A stretch of DNA of 64,000 nucleotides, taken from HLUCCA09 sp965277275 (GTDB lineage: Bacteria > Pseudomonadota > Alphaproteobacteria > Rhodobacterales > Rhodobacteraceae). Positions within the stretch are counted from its first letter, which is position 1, and each line of letters opens with the position of its first letter. The notes under the pieces are model-generated. The model had not been told where the DNA came from, did no database searches, and saw only the letters and a program-made list of their open reading frames with translations. Location: assembly GCA_965277275.1 (NCBI GenBank), contig CBDICG010000002.1, positions 310,001-374,000 on the forward strand, written 5' to 3'. The position numbers and the translations under genes were made by a program. Positions 7,675-16,773 of the stretch are shown here, one piece after another.

Positions 7675-9093
7675 CTACCGGGTCAAAGACCGGATGCCGG
7701 GATCCCGCATGTTGCGCACCGGGTGGATCATCAATTCCGTCAAAGCCCACACAAGAGCATCGAGGCGGTCCGGGCTTCCGGAGCCCTCAAAGCCCTTGAG
7801 CGTCATCTGACACATCTGCTCCTCCAAGGCCTCCAGCCCCGGCAAATGCTTGACGCGCCCCTGCTCGTAGAGGGCCGCCACCGGCTCTGCCCGGCTCATC
7901 TTCGACCGCGTGGCATGCACCGCACGGTAAGGCAGTGTCGGATCAAACTGGTCCAGCACCTGCTTGACCATGTCTCCGCCCTGATTGACCTCGGCCACAA
8001 GTCGATCCGCCTGATGGCGGTCCATCGCCGCCACCGCTGCGTGTGCCCAGGCAGAAGGTGAGGCCCCGGCGATGCTGGCATCTTCGATCACCCATGCGGT
8101 CCAATCCTTTGGCGCGCCATCCATCCGAACACCCGCCACGACAATCCCGCACATGTCAGACGTGCGCCTCCCCGTGGCCGGCGGATCGACAGCAACCACG
8201 ATCCGGTCCATCTCCGGGGCGACACGCCGTCCCGCCTCTTCGAGAGTGGCAAGGGACCAAAGTGCGCCCTCCGTCTCTTCGAGCAGCTCTCCGTCCAGTT
8301 CCTGTCGCCCAAGGCGCGTCCCGCCATACCGTCCGCGCACCTCCTCCAGAAAGGAGGACGCAAGATGGGCCCGGTTTGCTTCCGTCGCGCCATGCGTCAT
8401 GACAGTCGAGGTCCGGGCGATGAGCTTCTTCAATACCGGCCGGTTCTGCGGCGTTGTTGTGACGCACGCCCGTGGCTCGTGCCCGAGGCGCAAGGCGAAT
8501 TGCAGCATGTCCCACGTCTCTTCCGCACGCGGCCACTTGGCGAGTTCGTCAGCCCAGGCCGCATCGAATTGCGGCCCGCGCAAGCTCGAAGGATCGTGCG
8601 CCGAATACACTTGCGCTACGGTGCCGTTCGGCCATTCAAGTCGTTTCCGCGTCGCCTGCCACACCGGTCTGCGGTCCGGCGGCGAACAGGCAAGAATCCC
8701 GCTTTCACCGAAGACCATGACCTCGCGCGCCTGGTCCATGGTCTCTCCGATCAGAGCGATGCGGCGTGCGGGGCCAGCGTCATGGCGTGCCCCGCCCTCG
8801 GCAACGGACCGGACCCACTCGGAGCCCGCCCGCGTCTTGCCAGCGCCTCGTCCGCCCATGATCAGCCACGTCCGCCATTTGCCCGCCGGAGGTACCTGAT
8901 GAGGGTGCGCCCAGGCCTCGAACAACCACGGCAATGCCGAAAGGGTCTCAACGCTCAATCCATCCAGAAAGGCGTCTTCAGCCTCCTTCGCCCCGGAGCT
9001 CAGCCAACCGGCGAGACACCTCAGCCCGCGCGGCGGCAAGGTCGAGTGACACGGTCGCATCGCCAGCCCCTCCCGCACGCCCATGCCGCGCAT
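7675..9093 (-). CDS. GTA terminase large subunit (TerL), g2
   Basis: DNA-packaging ATPase/nuclease of the GTA, about 430-472 residues depending on start. Walker A is GGRGAGKT, followed by the typical TRAGSEWVR. The nuclease half includes RIVVAVDPPATG and VAEVNQGGDMV. The start is uncertain: in-frame ATGs at 9093, 9084 and 9060 lie well inside the TerS gene. The family normally begins only some 15 residues before LPWLFEAW, which would require a CTG at 8967 or TTG at 8958 after the TerS stop, with a strong GAAGGAGG just upstream. The longest open frame is listed. Confidence 0.92.
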   Translation of the reverse strand: MRGMGVREGLAMRPCHSTLPPRGLRCLAGWLSSGAKEAEDAFLDGLSVETLSALPWLFEAWAHPHQVPPAGKWRTWLIMGGRGAGKTRAGSEWVRSVAEGGARHDAGPARRIALIGETMDQAREVMVFGESGILACSPPDRRPVWQATRKRLEWPNGTVAQVYSAHDPSSLRGPQFDAAWADELAKWPRAEETWDMLQFALRLGHEPRACVTTTPQNRPVLKKLIARTSTVMTHGATEANRAHLASSFLEEVRGRYGGTRLGRQELDGELLEETEGALWSLATLEEAGRRVAPEMDRIVVAVDPPATGRRTSDMCGIVVAGVRMDGAPKDWTAWVIEDASIAGASPSAWAHAAVAAMDRHQADRLVAEVNQGGDMVKQVLDQFDPTLPYRAVHATRSKMSRAEPVAALYEQGRVKHLPGLEALEEQMCQMTLKGFEGSGSPDRLDALVWALTELMIHPVRNMRDPGIRSLTR

Positions 9094-9322
9094 CCAGTTT
9101 CACTTGTTCGTCTGCAATACGGTTCACCGCACGTGCCAGCTCCGCCACCATGGGCGTCAGCTTCTTCGCGCGCTCCGTCTCCCCGAGACGCACCTCGCAG
9201 AGCAATCCGTTCAATTCATCCCGAAAGGTTTCAAACGCCGCTAGCGCAGCATCAAGGTGACCTTCGGCGCGCGGGTCCCGAGCATCGTCGGGCCCCAAGC
9301 CATGGTCGCCGTCATTGTCCAT
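8978..9322 (-). CDS. GTA small terminase-like protein (TerS), g1
   Basis: A 114-residue protein opening the GTA cluster. In the Rhodobacter capsulatus GTA the g1 product acts as the small terminase but with low sequence specificity, which suits random packaging of host DNA. Here the protein is acidic at the N-terminus, then largely helical (DAALAAFETFRDELNGLLCEV; ELARAVNRIADEQVKL), compatible with a coiled-coil oligomeriser. It ends RRLAELRGEGG just before TerL. Identification rests on position and the helical pattern; there is no strong catalytic motif to check. Confidence 0.82.
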   Translation of the reverse strand: MDNDGDHGLGPDDARDPRAEGHLDAALAAFETFRDELNGLLCEVRLGETERAKKLTPMVAELARAVNRIADEQVKLDARHGRAGGAGDATVSLDLAAARAEVSRRLAELRGEGG

Positions 9323-9409
9323 TTGGATGCCCCGTTCCTGACAGAGGCGCAGCTGCCTCCTTCACGCCAGCCAATGGTGGCGCGCAGAGCCTGAAAGACG
9401 CTTGGGCAT

Positions 9410-9440
9410 AAAAAAAGCGGCCCAGCCGAAGCCTGCCGCT
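9410..9440 (-). terminator. Rho-independent terminator after mltG
   Basis: On the minus strand an AGCGGC...GCCGCT stem closing a TTCG-containing loop is followed by a run of seven T. It ends the fabD-to-mltG transcription path and insulates it from the GTA cluster that begins about 90 bases further on. Confidence 0.85.
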
Positions 9441-9521
9441 AACCCAAATCATCCATCTTGCATCTTTTCTACCCAAGAGCGTTCGCAGAGTCAAGAGCTA
9501 AATTCTAGGTTGTGCCGGAAA

Positions 9522-10679
9522 TCAGTCCGTTGCTGCGCGCTCAGCCTCTATGGCCCGCCACCGCGCCACGTTCTCATTGTGCTCGGCAAGCGTCCGGGAG
9601 AATGCGTGCCCGCCGGTCCCATCAGCGACAAAGAAGATGTAGTCGCTCCCATCGGGATTGAGGGCCGCCGCAATGCTGTCACGGCCCGGGTTCGCGATGG
9701 GAGTAGGTGGAAGGCCCTGAATTACATAGGTGTTCCACGGTGTCGCCCGACGCAATTCGCTGCGCAGCAACCCTCGACCGAGAGACCCACGGCCTTCCGT
9801 GACCCCGTAGATCACCGTTGGATCCGTCTGAAGCCGCATACCCTCGTTCAAACGATTGACGAAGACGCTCGAAACCGTCGGACGCTCCTCCGGGACAGAC
9901 GTTTCCTTCTCGATGATCGAAGCAAGGATAAGCGCGTCTTCCGGGGTCTCCAACGGAAGGTCAGGCTGCCGCGATGCCCACAGATCGGCCAGGATGGTCT
10001 CCTGACGCCTTTGCATCGACTCCAGAAGCGCTGGCTTCGAATCGCCAGGGCGCACCTCATAGCTGTCAGGCGCGAGACTGCCCTCCGGCGGGATCTCATC
10101 GACGGTGCCCTCAAGCAGGTCCAGCGCTTTCAGGCTCTCAACCACCTGCCAGCTCGTCACACCCTCCGCCAGCGTCACGCGAAACCGGGTGCCAGCCTTG
10201 CCGAGCACGTCCGCATACGCCGCAGGAGCTGCTTCTTCAGCCGGCTGAAAGCGAACGATCTCCTCGTAGGCCTGGCTCTGCGGGTCCAACTCCCGCACAA
10301 GCACTTCCGCCGTGGTCACGCCAATGCGGAAGTTCACCTCGGTGCCGCAGGTGCTCCGGCCACTCTCGGTGATCGCGGTGACGATCTCCTGCATGGAGGC
10401 GCCGGGCTCTACCACGAAGCTGCCAGCTTTCAGATCATCGGCCAGTTCGCTGTATTCCGCGCCCAAGCGAAAAATCGCGGCCGAAGAAATCGCGCCCTGC
10501 GCTTCGAGCCGATCCGATACGGCCGACATGTTTGACCCGCGCGGAACCTCGACGCAAATCGACTGCGCCAATGGGCCCGGATTGCGGTACTGGCCCTGTC
10601 CCCAATACAAAACAGCGATCAGGGCGATCAGAAGCGGGATCAGAAGGGTCAGAGCGTTCGATGCGAGCGCGCGCGCCAT
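9522..10679 (-). CDS. mltG: Endolytic murein transglycosylase MltG
   Basis: Inner-membrane lytic transglycosylase that cuts nascent peptidoglycan and sets glycan chain ends, 385 residues. The ATG at 10679 overlaps the fabF stop as ATGA, so it is preferred over an ATG four codons earlier. A single membrane anchor spans about residues 9-27 (ALTLLIPLLIALIAVLYW). A LysM-like region follows, then the YceG domain with the catalytic glutamate in ASIIEKET and the conserved TDPTVIYG and NTYVIQGLPPTPIANPG motifs. It closes the fatty-acid gene group, a common arrangement in Rhodobacterales. Confidence 0.95.
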   Translation of the reverse strand: MARALASNALTLLIPLLIALIAVLYWGQGQYRNPGPLAQSICVEVPRGSNMSAVSDRLEAQGAISSAAIFRLGAEYSELADDLKAGSFVVEPGASMQEIVTAITESGRSTCGTEVNFRIGVTTAEVLVRELDPQSQAYEEIVRFQPAEEAAPAAYADVLGKAGTRFRVTLAEGVTSWQVVESLKALDLLEGTVDEIPPEGSLAPDSYEVRPGDSKPALLESMQRRQETILADLWASRQPDLPLETPEDALILASIIEKETSVPEERPTVSSVFVNRLNEGMRLQTDPTVIYGVTEGRGSLGRGLLRSELRRATPWNTYVIQGLPPTPIANPGRDSIAAALNPDGSDYIFFVADGTGGHAFSRTLAEHNENVARWRAIEAERAATD

Positions 10680-11941
10680 CAGCCGGTCCACCGCCCCATG
10701 ACAAGCGACGCATTTGTACCGCCAAACCCAAAGCTGTTGGACAAGGCGATGTCGATCTTCCGCTCGCGCGCCGCGTTGGGAGCCAGGTCAAGCTTCGTTT
10801 CCACCGCAGGCGTGTCGAGGTTGATCGTCGGCGGTGCCACCTGGTCACGCAAGGCAAGGATCGAGAAGATCGCTTCGACCGATCCAGCCGCGCCCAGTAG
10901 ATGCCCGATCGAGCTCTTTGTAGAGGACATCGTCGCCTTACCCGCAGCATCTCCCATCATCCGTTCCACCGCGGCAAGTTCGATGGTGTCGGCCATCGTA
11001 CTGGTTCCGTGCGCGTTGATGTAGTCGATGTCAGAGGGTGCAAGGCCGGCGCGCTTGAGGGCAGCCTTCATCGACCTTTCGCCGCCCTCCCCGTCTTCCG
11101 AAGGGGCCGTGATGTGAAAGGCGTCCCCCGAAAGGCCGTAGCCCAGGATTTCAGCGTAGATCGTCGCCCCGCGCGCCTTCGCATGCTCCAATTCTTCGAG
11201 CACGACAACACCGGCGCCTTCCCCCATTACAAACCCGTCCCGATCCGCATCATAGGGCCGGCTCGCTGTTTCGGGGGCATCTCCACGCTTGGTGGACAGA
11301 GCCTTGCAGGCGTTGAATCCTGCGATCCCGATCTCGCCGATCGCGCTTTCCGCGCCGCCGGCCACCATGACGTCTGCATCGTCGATCATGATCAGGCGTG
11401 CGGCATCTCCAATCGCATGTGCGCCGGTCGAACACGCCGTCACCACGGCATGGTTCGGGCCCTTGAAGCCGTGCCGGATGCTGACCTGACCACTTGCGAG
11501 GTTTATCAGGGAGCCGGGAATGAAGAAGGGCGAAACCCGTCGAGGCCCCTTGTCACGAATAAGAAGCGCGGTTTCGGCGATGGAGTTCAAACCGCCGATC
11601 CCCGACCCGATCATCACGCCGGTCCGCAGCTTGGCCTCCTCATCTTCCGGCGCCCAGCCGGAATCCCGAACGGCCTGCTCGGCGGCAGCCACGGCGTAGA
11701 GGATAAAGTCATCGACCTTGCGCGCCTCCTTCGCCGACATCCATTCATCGGACTTGAACGTTCCGTCCGTACCGTCGCCGTGGATAACTTCGCAGGCATA
11801 GGTGGTCGCGAGATGAGAGGCATCGAACTTCGAGATCGTCGCACCGGCGGATTTGCCTTCGAGCAAACGCGACCACGACTCCGCCACACCCGTCGCCAAC
11901 GGAGAGACCAAGCCAAGTCCAGTCACAACAACGCGCCGCAT
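10679..11941 (-). CDS. fabF: Beta-ketoacyl-ACP synthase II FabF
   Basis: Condensing enzyme that extends acyl-ACP with malonyl-ACP, 420 residues. The catalytic triad is visible: cysteine 170 in VVTACSTGAHA, the histidine of NAHGTST, and the histidine of SSIGHLLGAAGS. The C-terminal glycine loop NSFGFGGTNA is intact. It is encoded after acpP, the gene for its carrier protein; the two are separated by a terminator-like hairpin, so fabF may have its own promoter or depend on read-through. Confidence 0.97.
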   Translation of the reverse strand: MRRVVVTGLGLVSPLATGVAESWSRLLEGKSAGATISKFDASHLATTYACEVIHGDGTDGTFKSDEWMSAKEARKVDDFILYAVAAAEQAVRDSGWAPEDEEAKLRTGVMIGSGIGGLNSIAETALLIRDKGPRRVSPFFIPGSLINLASGQVSIRHGFKGPNHAVVTACSTGAHAIGDAARLIMIDDADVMVAGGAESAIGEIGIAGFNACKALSTKRGDAPETASRPYDADRDGFVMGEGAGVVVLEELEHAKARGATIYAEILGYGLSGDAFHITAPSEDGEGGERSMKAALKRAGLAPSDIDYINAHGTSTMADTIELAAVERMMGDAAGKATMSSTKSSIGHLLGAAGSVEAIFSILALRDQVAPPTINLDTPAVETKLDLAPNAARERKIDIALSNSFGFGGTNASLVMGRWTG

Positions 11942-12091
11942 TCCTGCCCCCTCGATTGTTCCGTGTCACGGACCGCCACGCGGCGGGTGTTACACGTCCC
12001 CGAAGAGCCACGCAACACGGCGCCGCTCTCATGTTTCTCGGCGCACCTCACGTCGGCAAAGCCCTGCCGCAACGCTTCGGGTGCGATGTCG

Positions 12092-12129
12092 TAAAAAACG
12101 AAAAACGGCGCCTGATCAAAGGCGCCGTT
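12092..12129 (-). terminator. Rho-independent terminator after acpP
   Basis: The minus strand shows a 9-base perfect stem AACGGCGCC/GGCGCCGTT with an 8-base loop, then TTTTCGTTTTTT. It should end the very abundant acpP message and reduce transcription into fabF. Confidence 0.85.
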
Positions 12130-12167
12130 CCAAGGAATGCCGGCGCAGGACGCCAGCGGTTCCAGCG

Positions 12168-12401
12168 TTATTGCCGCTCAGTGATGAACTTCACCGCATC
12201 GCCAAAGGTCTGGATCGTCTCAGCCGCGTCGTCAGGGATCTCGATCCCGAACTCTTCTTCGAACGCCATGACCAGCTCGACGGTGTCCAGGCTGTCCGCG
12301 CCAAGATCGTCGATGAAGGAGGCCGTGTCAGTAACCTTGTCCTCCTCAACGCTCAGGTGCTCCACAACGATCTTTTTCACGCGGTCCGCGATGTCGCTCA
12401 T
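12168..12401 (-). CDS. acpP: Acyl carrier protein
   Basis: Acyl carrier protein of type II fatty-acid synthesis, 77 residues, strongly acidic. The 4'-phosphopantetheine attachment serine is residue 37 in the DSLDTVELVMAFEEEF motif. Length and composition match the alphaproteobacterial form. It lies between fabG and fabF and has its own terminator, as expected for one of the most highly expressed proteins of the cell. Confidence 0.98.
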   Translation of the reverse strand: MSDIADRVKKIVVEHLSVEEDKVTDTASFIDDLGADSLDTVELVMAFEEEFGIEIPDDAAETIQTFGDAVKFITERQ

Positions 12402-12660
12402 GTTCGTTCCTCACTTGCTGGGTGTTCTCCACCCATGTTCGTGTCCCATGCCCCCGTCGGGCACCTCTCGTTGCAGGTCTGAGCCCGCTCAGCCTCACCA
12501 CCGATCCTTAGCCGTGCCCGGGGCGGGCATTTCGCAGGACTCCGTGCACGCAAATGCCCCAAGCCCCCATCGAAATCGCCGCCCCATTATCACGGCAGCC
12601 CCGGAAAGCAAACGTTTTCGCAGTCTGGCAGCGATGCGCGAGTCCGGACCCAAAATCAAG

Positions 12661-13398
12661 TCAGATCATGGCCATCCCGCCATTGACGTGCAGAACCGTG
12701 CCCGTCGTGTAGGCCGCTTCCTGGCTCGAAAGGTAGAGGGCGGCCGACCCGATTTCGCCAGCATCCCCCATCCGCCCCGCGGGAATCTGCGTCAAAATCT
12801 TCTCCTTCTGATCGTCCGTCAGTTTGTCCGTCATCGCCGTCGCAATGAACCCGGGAGCGATGACGTTCACGGTGACACCGCGGCTAGCAACCTCGTAGGC
12901 AAGGCTTTTTGACATCCCGACAAGCCCCGCTTTGGCAGCGGCATAGTTGCCTTGCCCGGGGTTTCCGACGGCCCCGACGACGGACCCCACGTTCACAATC
13001 CGACCCCACCGGGCCTTCATCATCCCGCGCAGAACGCCTCGTGACAGCCTGAAAGCCGAGGTCAAGTTCACATCGAGGACTTGCTGCCACTCCTCGTCAG
13101 ACATCCGCATGAAGAGGTTGTCTCGTGTGATGCCTGCATTGTTGACGAGAATATCGAGCGCACCCATCGCCCCGGCGGCAGCTTTCGGCAAGGCAGCGAC
13201 CGCGTCGGCGTCAGACAGATTGCACGGCAGAACGTGGGCCCGCTCGCCCAGTTCGGATGCGAGTTCTTCCAGCGGCCCCTCACGCGTACCGGACAGGCCG
13301 ACCGTTGCGCCCGCCCCGTGCAATGCCCGTGCGACCGCCCCGCCGATGCCTCCCGAGGCCCCGGTCACCAGCGCCGCCTTTCCACTCAGATCAAACAT
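12661..13398 (-). CDS. fabG: 3-oxoacyl-ACP reductase FabG
   Basis: NADPH-dependent short-chain dehydrogenase reducing beta-ketoacyl-ACP, 245 residues. The cofactor motif TGASGGIG is at residues 12-19, the NNAG motif at 86-89, and the catalytic serine 139, tyrosine 152 and lysine 156 are all present (NYAAAKAG). It ends in the family-typical VNGGMAMI. It lies between fabD and acpP, matching the core fatty-acid synthesis cluster. Confidence 0.97.
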   Translation of the reverse strand: MFDLSGKAALVTGASGGIGGAVARALHGAGATVGLSGTREGPLEELASELGERAHVLPCNLSDADAVAALPKAAAGAMGALDILVNNAGITRDNLFMRMSDEEWQQVLDVNLTSAFRLSRGVLRGMMKARWGRIVNVGSVVGAVGNPGQGNYAAAKAGLVGMSKSLAYEVASRGVTVNVIAPGFIATAMTDKLTDDQKEKILTQIPAGRMGDAGEIGSAALYLSSQEAAYTTGTVLHVNGGMAMI

Positions 13399-13528
13399 GA
13401 GATCATCCTTTTCATGAGCACGCCTGGCTCAGGGGTGCTCCCGCCTCCATTCAACGCCTGCGGCGTCTCTCTCCGTTGGGCCCGGCACCTGCTGACGCAG
13501 GTGCGCCCGCGCCAATCCCAGGTGCCGC

Positions 13529-14470
13529 TCACCCGGCCAATGCCGCTACTGCACTTCGCACCTGATCCGCCGTGCCCACGGCGACCGCGCCAATCTGCCG
13601 ATCCACCCGGCGCACCATGCCGGACAGCGCCTTGCCCGCACCGATCTCCCAGACCTCCGTCACGCCCTGCCCGGACATCCAGGCGACGCTCTCCCGCCAG
13701 CGCACAGGGGCGGTGACCTGCTCGACAAGCAGCGCCCGGATCATGTCTGGATCGGTCACACCCTCGGCCCGCACGTTGGCCACTACGGGCACGCGCGGCG
13801 CAGACATCGGGATGTCGGCCAGCGCACGCTCCATCACATCCGCAGCGGGCTGCATCAGCGCGCAATGGAACGGGGCCGAGACAGGCAGGATCACGGCGCG
13901 TTTCGCCCCCCAGCCCCTCGCGAGTTCGACGGCCCGCCCCACGGCCTCCACATGGCCCGATACAACCACCTGTCCGGGATCGTTGTCATTGGCCGCCGCG
14001 CAAACCTCGTCCCCCGCCGCTTCTGCGGCAATCGAGCGAACGGCGGAAAGATCGAGCCCGAGGATGGCCGCCATGGCTCCCACCCCAACGGGAACCGCGG
14101 ATTGCATCGCCTCCCCGCGGCGGCGCAGCAAGCGTGCCGCGTCTGCCAATGAGAACGTCCCCGCCGCAGAAAGCGCCGAATACTCGCCCAGCGAGTGCCC
14201 GGCGACGAAGGCCGCCGAACCGACATCGACGCCTTCTTCCGCAAGCGCCGCCATCACAGCCATGGACATCGCCATCAGCGCGGGCTGCGCGTTTTGCGTA
14301 AGCGTCAGCTCCTCTGCATCTCCCTCCCAGATCAGCGCAGAGAGCTTCTCACCAAGGGCATCGTCAACTTCGTCGAAGACAGCGCGTGCAGAGCTCCATG
14401 TCTCGGCAAGGTCACGCCCCATCCCGATGGTTTGCGCTCCCTGGCCCGGAAAAATGAATGCACGGCTCAT
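13529..14470 (-). CDS. fabD: Malonyl-CoA:ACP transacylase FabD
   Basis: Loads malonyl groups from CoA onto ACP, 313 residues. Diagnostic motifs are FPGQGAQ at residues 7-13, the nucleophile serine 93 in GHSLGEYSAL, and the catalytic histidine in SAPFHCALM. It is the first gene of the fabD-fabG-acpP-fabF-mltG group, which runs leftward; promoter elements should lie in the short gap before the divergent cytochrome b561 gene. Confidence 0.97.
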   Translation of the reverse strand: MSRAFIFPGQGAQTIGMGRDLAETWSSARAVFDEVDDALGEKLSALIWEGDAEELTLTQNAQPALMAMSMAVMAALAEEGVDVGSAAFVAGHSLGEYSALSAAGTFSLADAARLLRRRGEAMQSAVPVGVGAMAAILGLDLSAVRSIAAEAAGDEVCAAANDNDPGQVVVSGHVEAVGRAVELARGWGAKRAVILPVSAPFHCALMQPAADVMERALADIPMSAPRVPVVANVRAEGVTDPDMIRALLVEQVTAPVRWRESVAWMSGQGVTEVWEIGAGKALSGMVRRVDRQIGAVAVGTADQVRSAVAALAG

Positions 14471-14633
14471 GCTGGCTCCCCTTTGTACGGCCCGACCTCC
14501 CTATAAGCGGGGTGCAGCCTTCGCAACCGGGCCAGCGCCTCCACTCCGCTTCGGCACATCATGTGTGCAGCAACGAAGCTTGCAGGGCGCACGCGTCGCG
14601 GTACCTCTCAAGTCACAATACGGGAGAAGACGC

Positions 14634-15872
14634 ATGCCCCTGCCCAACACCAAGACCCGGTATGGCGCCATCGCCAAGACCTTTCACTGGACGGTCGGCC
14701 TCGGCATTCTTGCCATGATCGCGCTTGGCTTTTTCGCCAAGGCGCTGCCCGCGGACACATCCGAGCAGATCGCGCTGAAAGCGCAGCTCTTCACCCTGCA
14801 CAAGACGGTCGGAATAGCGCTCTTCGTGCTGGCTTTGCTGCGGATCTCCTGGGCCCTCTTCCAACCCAAGCCGGCGCCCTATTCCGACGAAAGCAACGGT
14901 GCGCTGCTGGCAGCCTCCGTCGCGCACTGGCTTCTCTATGCACTCTTGATCCTCGTACCGGTCACCGGATGGATCCACCATGCCGCGACAACGGGCTTTG
15001 CGCCTATCGCGTGGCCCTTCGGCCAGTCGCTGCCCTTCGTGCCGAAGGACCCTGAAGTCGCGCATCTCTTTGCCAATCTGCACTTCGGGTTCATCGCAGT
15101 CCTCTGCGCAACGGTCGCGCTCCATATTGCGGGGGCTCTGAAACACCACTTTGTCGACAAGGACGACACGTTGCGCCGAATGCTTCCTGGGGACCCGCCG
15201 GTCAACGCGCCGACAGCCAGCACCCCCAACGCGATCGAAGTATCAGCGCCATTCGTGGCGGCTGCCGTCCTCAGTCTCGCGGTCGTTCTGAGTTCTGGGC
15301 TTCTCACGCGACCCTCCGCGTCCGTCGCCCCAGAAGCTGGCAACACAATCCCGGAGGTGGAACGCGCCGCATCCGGTATGGCGTGGCAGGTGGAGGCCGG
15401 TGAAATCGGGATCACGATCCAGCAGATGGGGGCACCGGTGTCCGGCCGTTTTGCGGACTGGTCCGCGGCGATCGTCTTCTCCGAGGATTCAACCGATAAC
15501 GTGCACGGCTCCGTCCGCGTCACGATCTCGATCCCGTCCCTGACGCTCGGCTCTGTGACGGAAACCGCAAAGGAGCCCGGCTACTTCGATGCCGAAACGT
15601 TTCCAACAGCCACCTACGACGCCACACTCCTGGCAGCGGAGGAAGTCGGCACCTTCCTTGCGGAGGGTACCCTGACCATCAAGGGCACGCCCATTGCCCT
15701 GTCGACGCCGTTCACCCTCGATCTCGATGGCAATGCCGCAAGAGCAACGCTCAACACCACTCTTGATCGACGAGACTTCGGCATCGGCCTCGATCAAACC
15801 AGCGAAGGCACTTTGGGCTTTGGCGTCGGTGTCGCGATTTCGCTCACGGCGCGCCAGATCGAAGGTTCGTAG
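14634..15872 (+). CDS. Cytochrome b561-YceI fusion protein
   Basis: A two-part protein of 412 residues. Residues 1-180 form a cytochrome b561 (prokaryotic type) with four membrane spans and histidines on the helices (KTFHWTVG, LFTLHKTVG, ASVAHWLLY, HIAGALKHHF) suited to bind two b hemes. After a linker and another membrane span (~203-220), residues ~240-412 form a YceI/lipocalin-like domain expected in the periplasm. The start at 14634 has GGGAG upstream; the frame is open over fabD antisense but that part is not coding. YceI domains bind polyisoprenoids, so electron transfer to or from a quinone is plausible. Confidence 0.9.
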   Translation: MPLPNTKTRYGAIAKTFHWTVGLGILAMIALGFFAKALPADTSEQIALKAQLFTLHKTVGIALFVLALLRISWALFQPKPAPYSDESNGALLAASVAHWLLYALLILVPVTGWIHHAATTGFAPIAWPFGQSLPFVPKDPEVAHLFANLHFGFIAVLCATVALHIAGALKHHFVDKDDTLRRMLPGDPPVNAPTASTPNAIEVSAPFVAAAVLSLAVVLSSGLLTRPSASVAPEAGNTIPEVERAASGMAWQVEAGEIGITIQQMGAPVSGRFADWSAAIVFSEDSTDNVHGSVRVTISIPSLTLGSVTETAKEPGYFDAETFPTATYDATLLAAEEVGTFLAEGTLTIKGTPIALSTPFTLDLDGNAARATLNTTLDRRDFGIGLDQTSEGTLGFGVGVAISLTARQIEGS

Positions 15873-15890
15873 GTCAGACGACCACGCAAC

Positions 15891-15920
15891 AAAAAGGGCC
15901 GCGCAATTGGCGCGGCCCTT
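15891..15920 (-). terminator. Terminator shared by convergent b561-YceI and yceI genes
   Basis: An 11-base perfect stem (AAGGGCCGCGC/GCGCGGCCCTT) with a 5-base loop lies between the convergent stop codons. The minus strand continues with a T tract, so it chiefly ends the yceI transcript; the plus strand lacks a T run. Confidence 0.8.
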
Positions 15921-15943
15921 CGGCGTCGGACGGGGCGGCGCGC

Positions 15944-16540
15944 TCAGCCGTTGAACCCGCCAGCCTTCATCTCGGTGTTGATCACGATGTCGATCTCGTC
16001 CGATCCAACGGGAATCATTGCGGAAATCCCCCAATCGGAACGCTTGATCGTTGCCGTTGCGGTCATGCCCAGCCACGTCCCCTGATAGAACTCGAAGAAT
16101 TGCCCGACCGGGTGTTCACCGAGCGCGTGCACGGTGATCTCGAACGTGACCGGATGGGTCTGGCCTGCCATCGTCAGGTCTCCCGTCGCGAGGACGGTCA
16201 TGTCGCCGGTCTGCTCGACTTCATCCGACACAAAGCGGATCTTCGGGTTCTCAGCGGCATTGAAGAAGTCGGGGCCGCGCAAATGGCCGTCGAGGTCGGG
16301 CACGCCAGTGTCCACGCTGTCGACCATGACTGCGAAATCAGCCTTGGCATTGGCGATGTCGCCCTCCTCGAACTCAAGCGACCCTTCGAACTCGCTGAAG
16401 TTGGCAGACAGGAACGAAAAGCCCACGTGGTTCCACGTCACCTGGATATTGGTGTGCGCAGGATCGGGGACCCACGTCTCTGCATGGGCCGGTGCGATAA
16501 GGGCGGCCGCGAATGTGGCTGAAGCGAGCAGCTTTTTCAT
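15944..16540 (-). CDS. Periplasmic YceI family protein
   Basis: Secreted lipocalin-like protein of 198 residues. The start at 16540 gives a clean Sec signal peptide (MKKLLASATFAAALIAPAHA, cut after AHA); the open frame continues upstream but would bury that signal. The mature part has the YceI beta-barrel pattern beginning WVPDPAHTNIQVTWNHVGFS. YceI proteins bind amphipathic polyisoprenoids. The gene converges on a cytochrome b561-YceI fusion, so two YceI domains, one free and one membrane-tethered to a b cytochrome, come from this site and may act together. Confidence 0.9.
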   Translation of the reverse strand: MKKLLASATFAAALIAPAHAETWVPDPAHTNIQVTWNHVGFSFLSANFSEFEGSLEFEEGDIANAKADFAVMVDSVDTGVPDLDGHLRGPDFFNAAENPKIRFVSDEVEQTGDMTVLATGDLTMAGQTHPVTFEITVHALGEHPVGQFFEFYQGTWLGMTATATIKRSDWGISAMIPVGSDEIDIVINTEMKAGGFNG

Positions 16541-16643
16541 CGAGATCTCCTGGTCAAGCTTGCGATGAAGGGCAATGTGGCGCGCCGATCGGATAATGAA
16601 ATCAGAGATCTTCGCACAGACTATGTTCGCCTGGGCGCGGCAC

Positions 16644-16671
16644 TTGCATGGCAGCACAAGGGGTGTATAAG
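16644..16671 (+). promoter_or_regulatory. Probable sigma-70 promoter of rpsF-rpsR-rplI
   Basis: TTGCAT and TATAAG are separated by 16 bases, about 100 bases before the rpsF start and pointing toward it. Spacing and elements are close to consensus. No other convincing pair was seen in the gap between yceI and rpsF. Confidence 0.55.
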
Positions 16672-16773
16672 CGCGCGACTTCCGCACATCATTTGTCCGG
16701 TGAAGCCTCTCGTGGACGGGGCGCGGAAGGCCCTTCCCGTCCTTTGAAGCCACCCGTAAAATCAGGAGCCGTC

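Noticed and set aside
1..9322. Complete active prophage
   Set aside because: No integrase, repressor, replication or lysis genes on the visible side; gene content and sizes match the fixed GTA order instead.
13572..14633. Plus-strand frame continuous with the cytochrome b561 gene
   Set aside because: Antisense to fabD; Thr/Ser/Pro-rich without family match. Real start at 14634.
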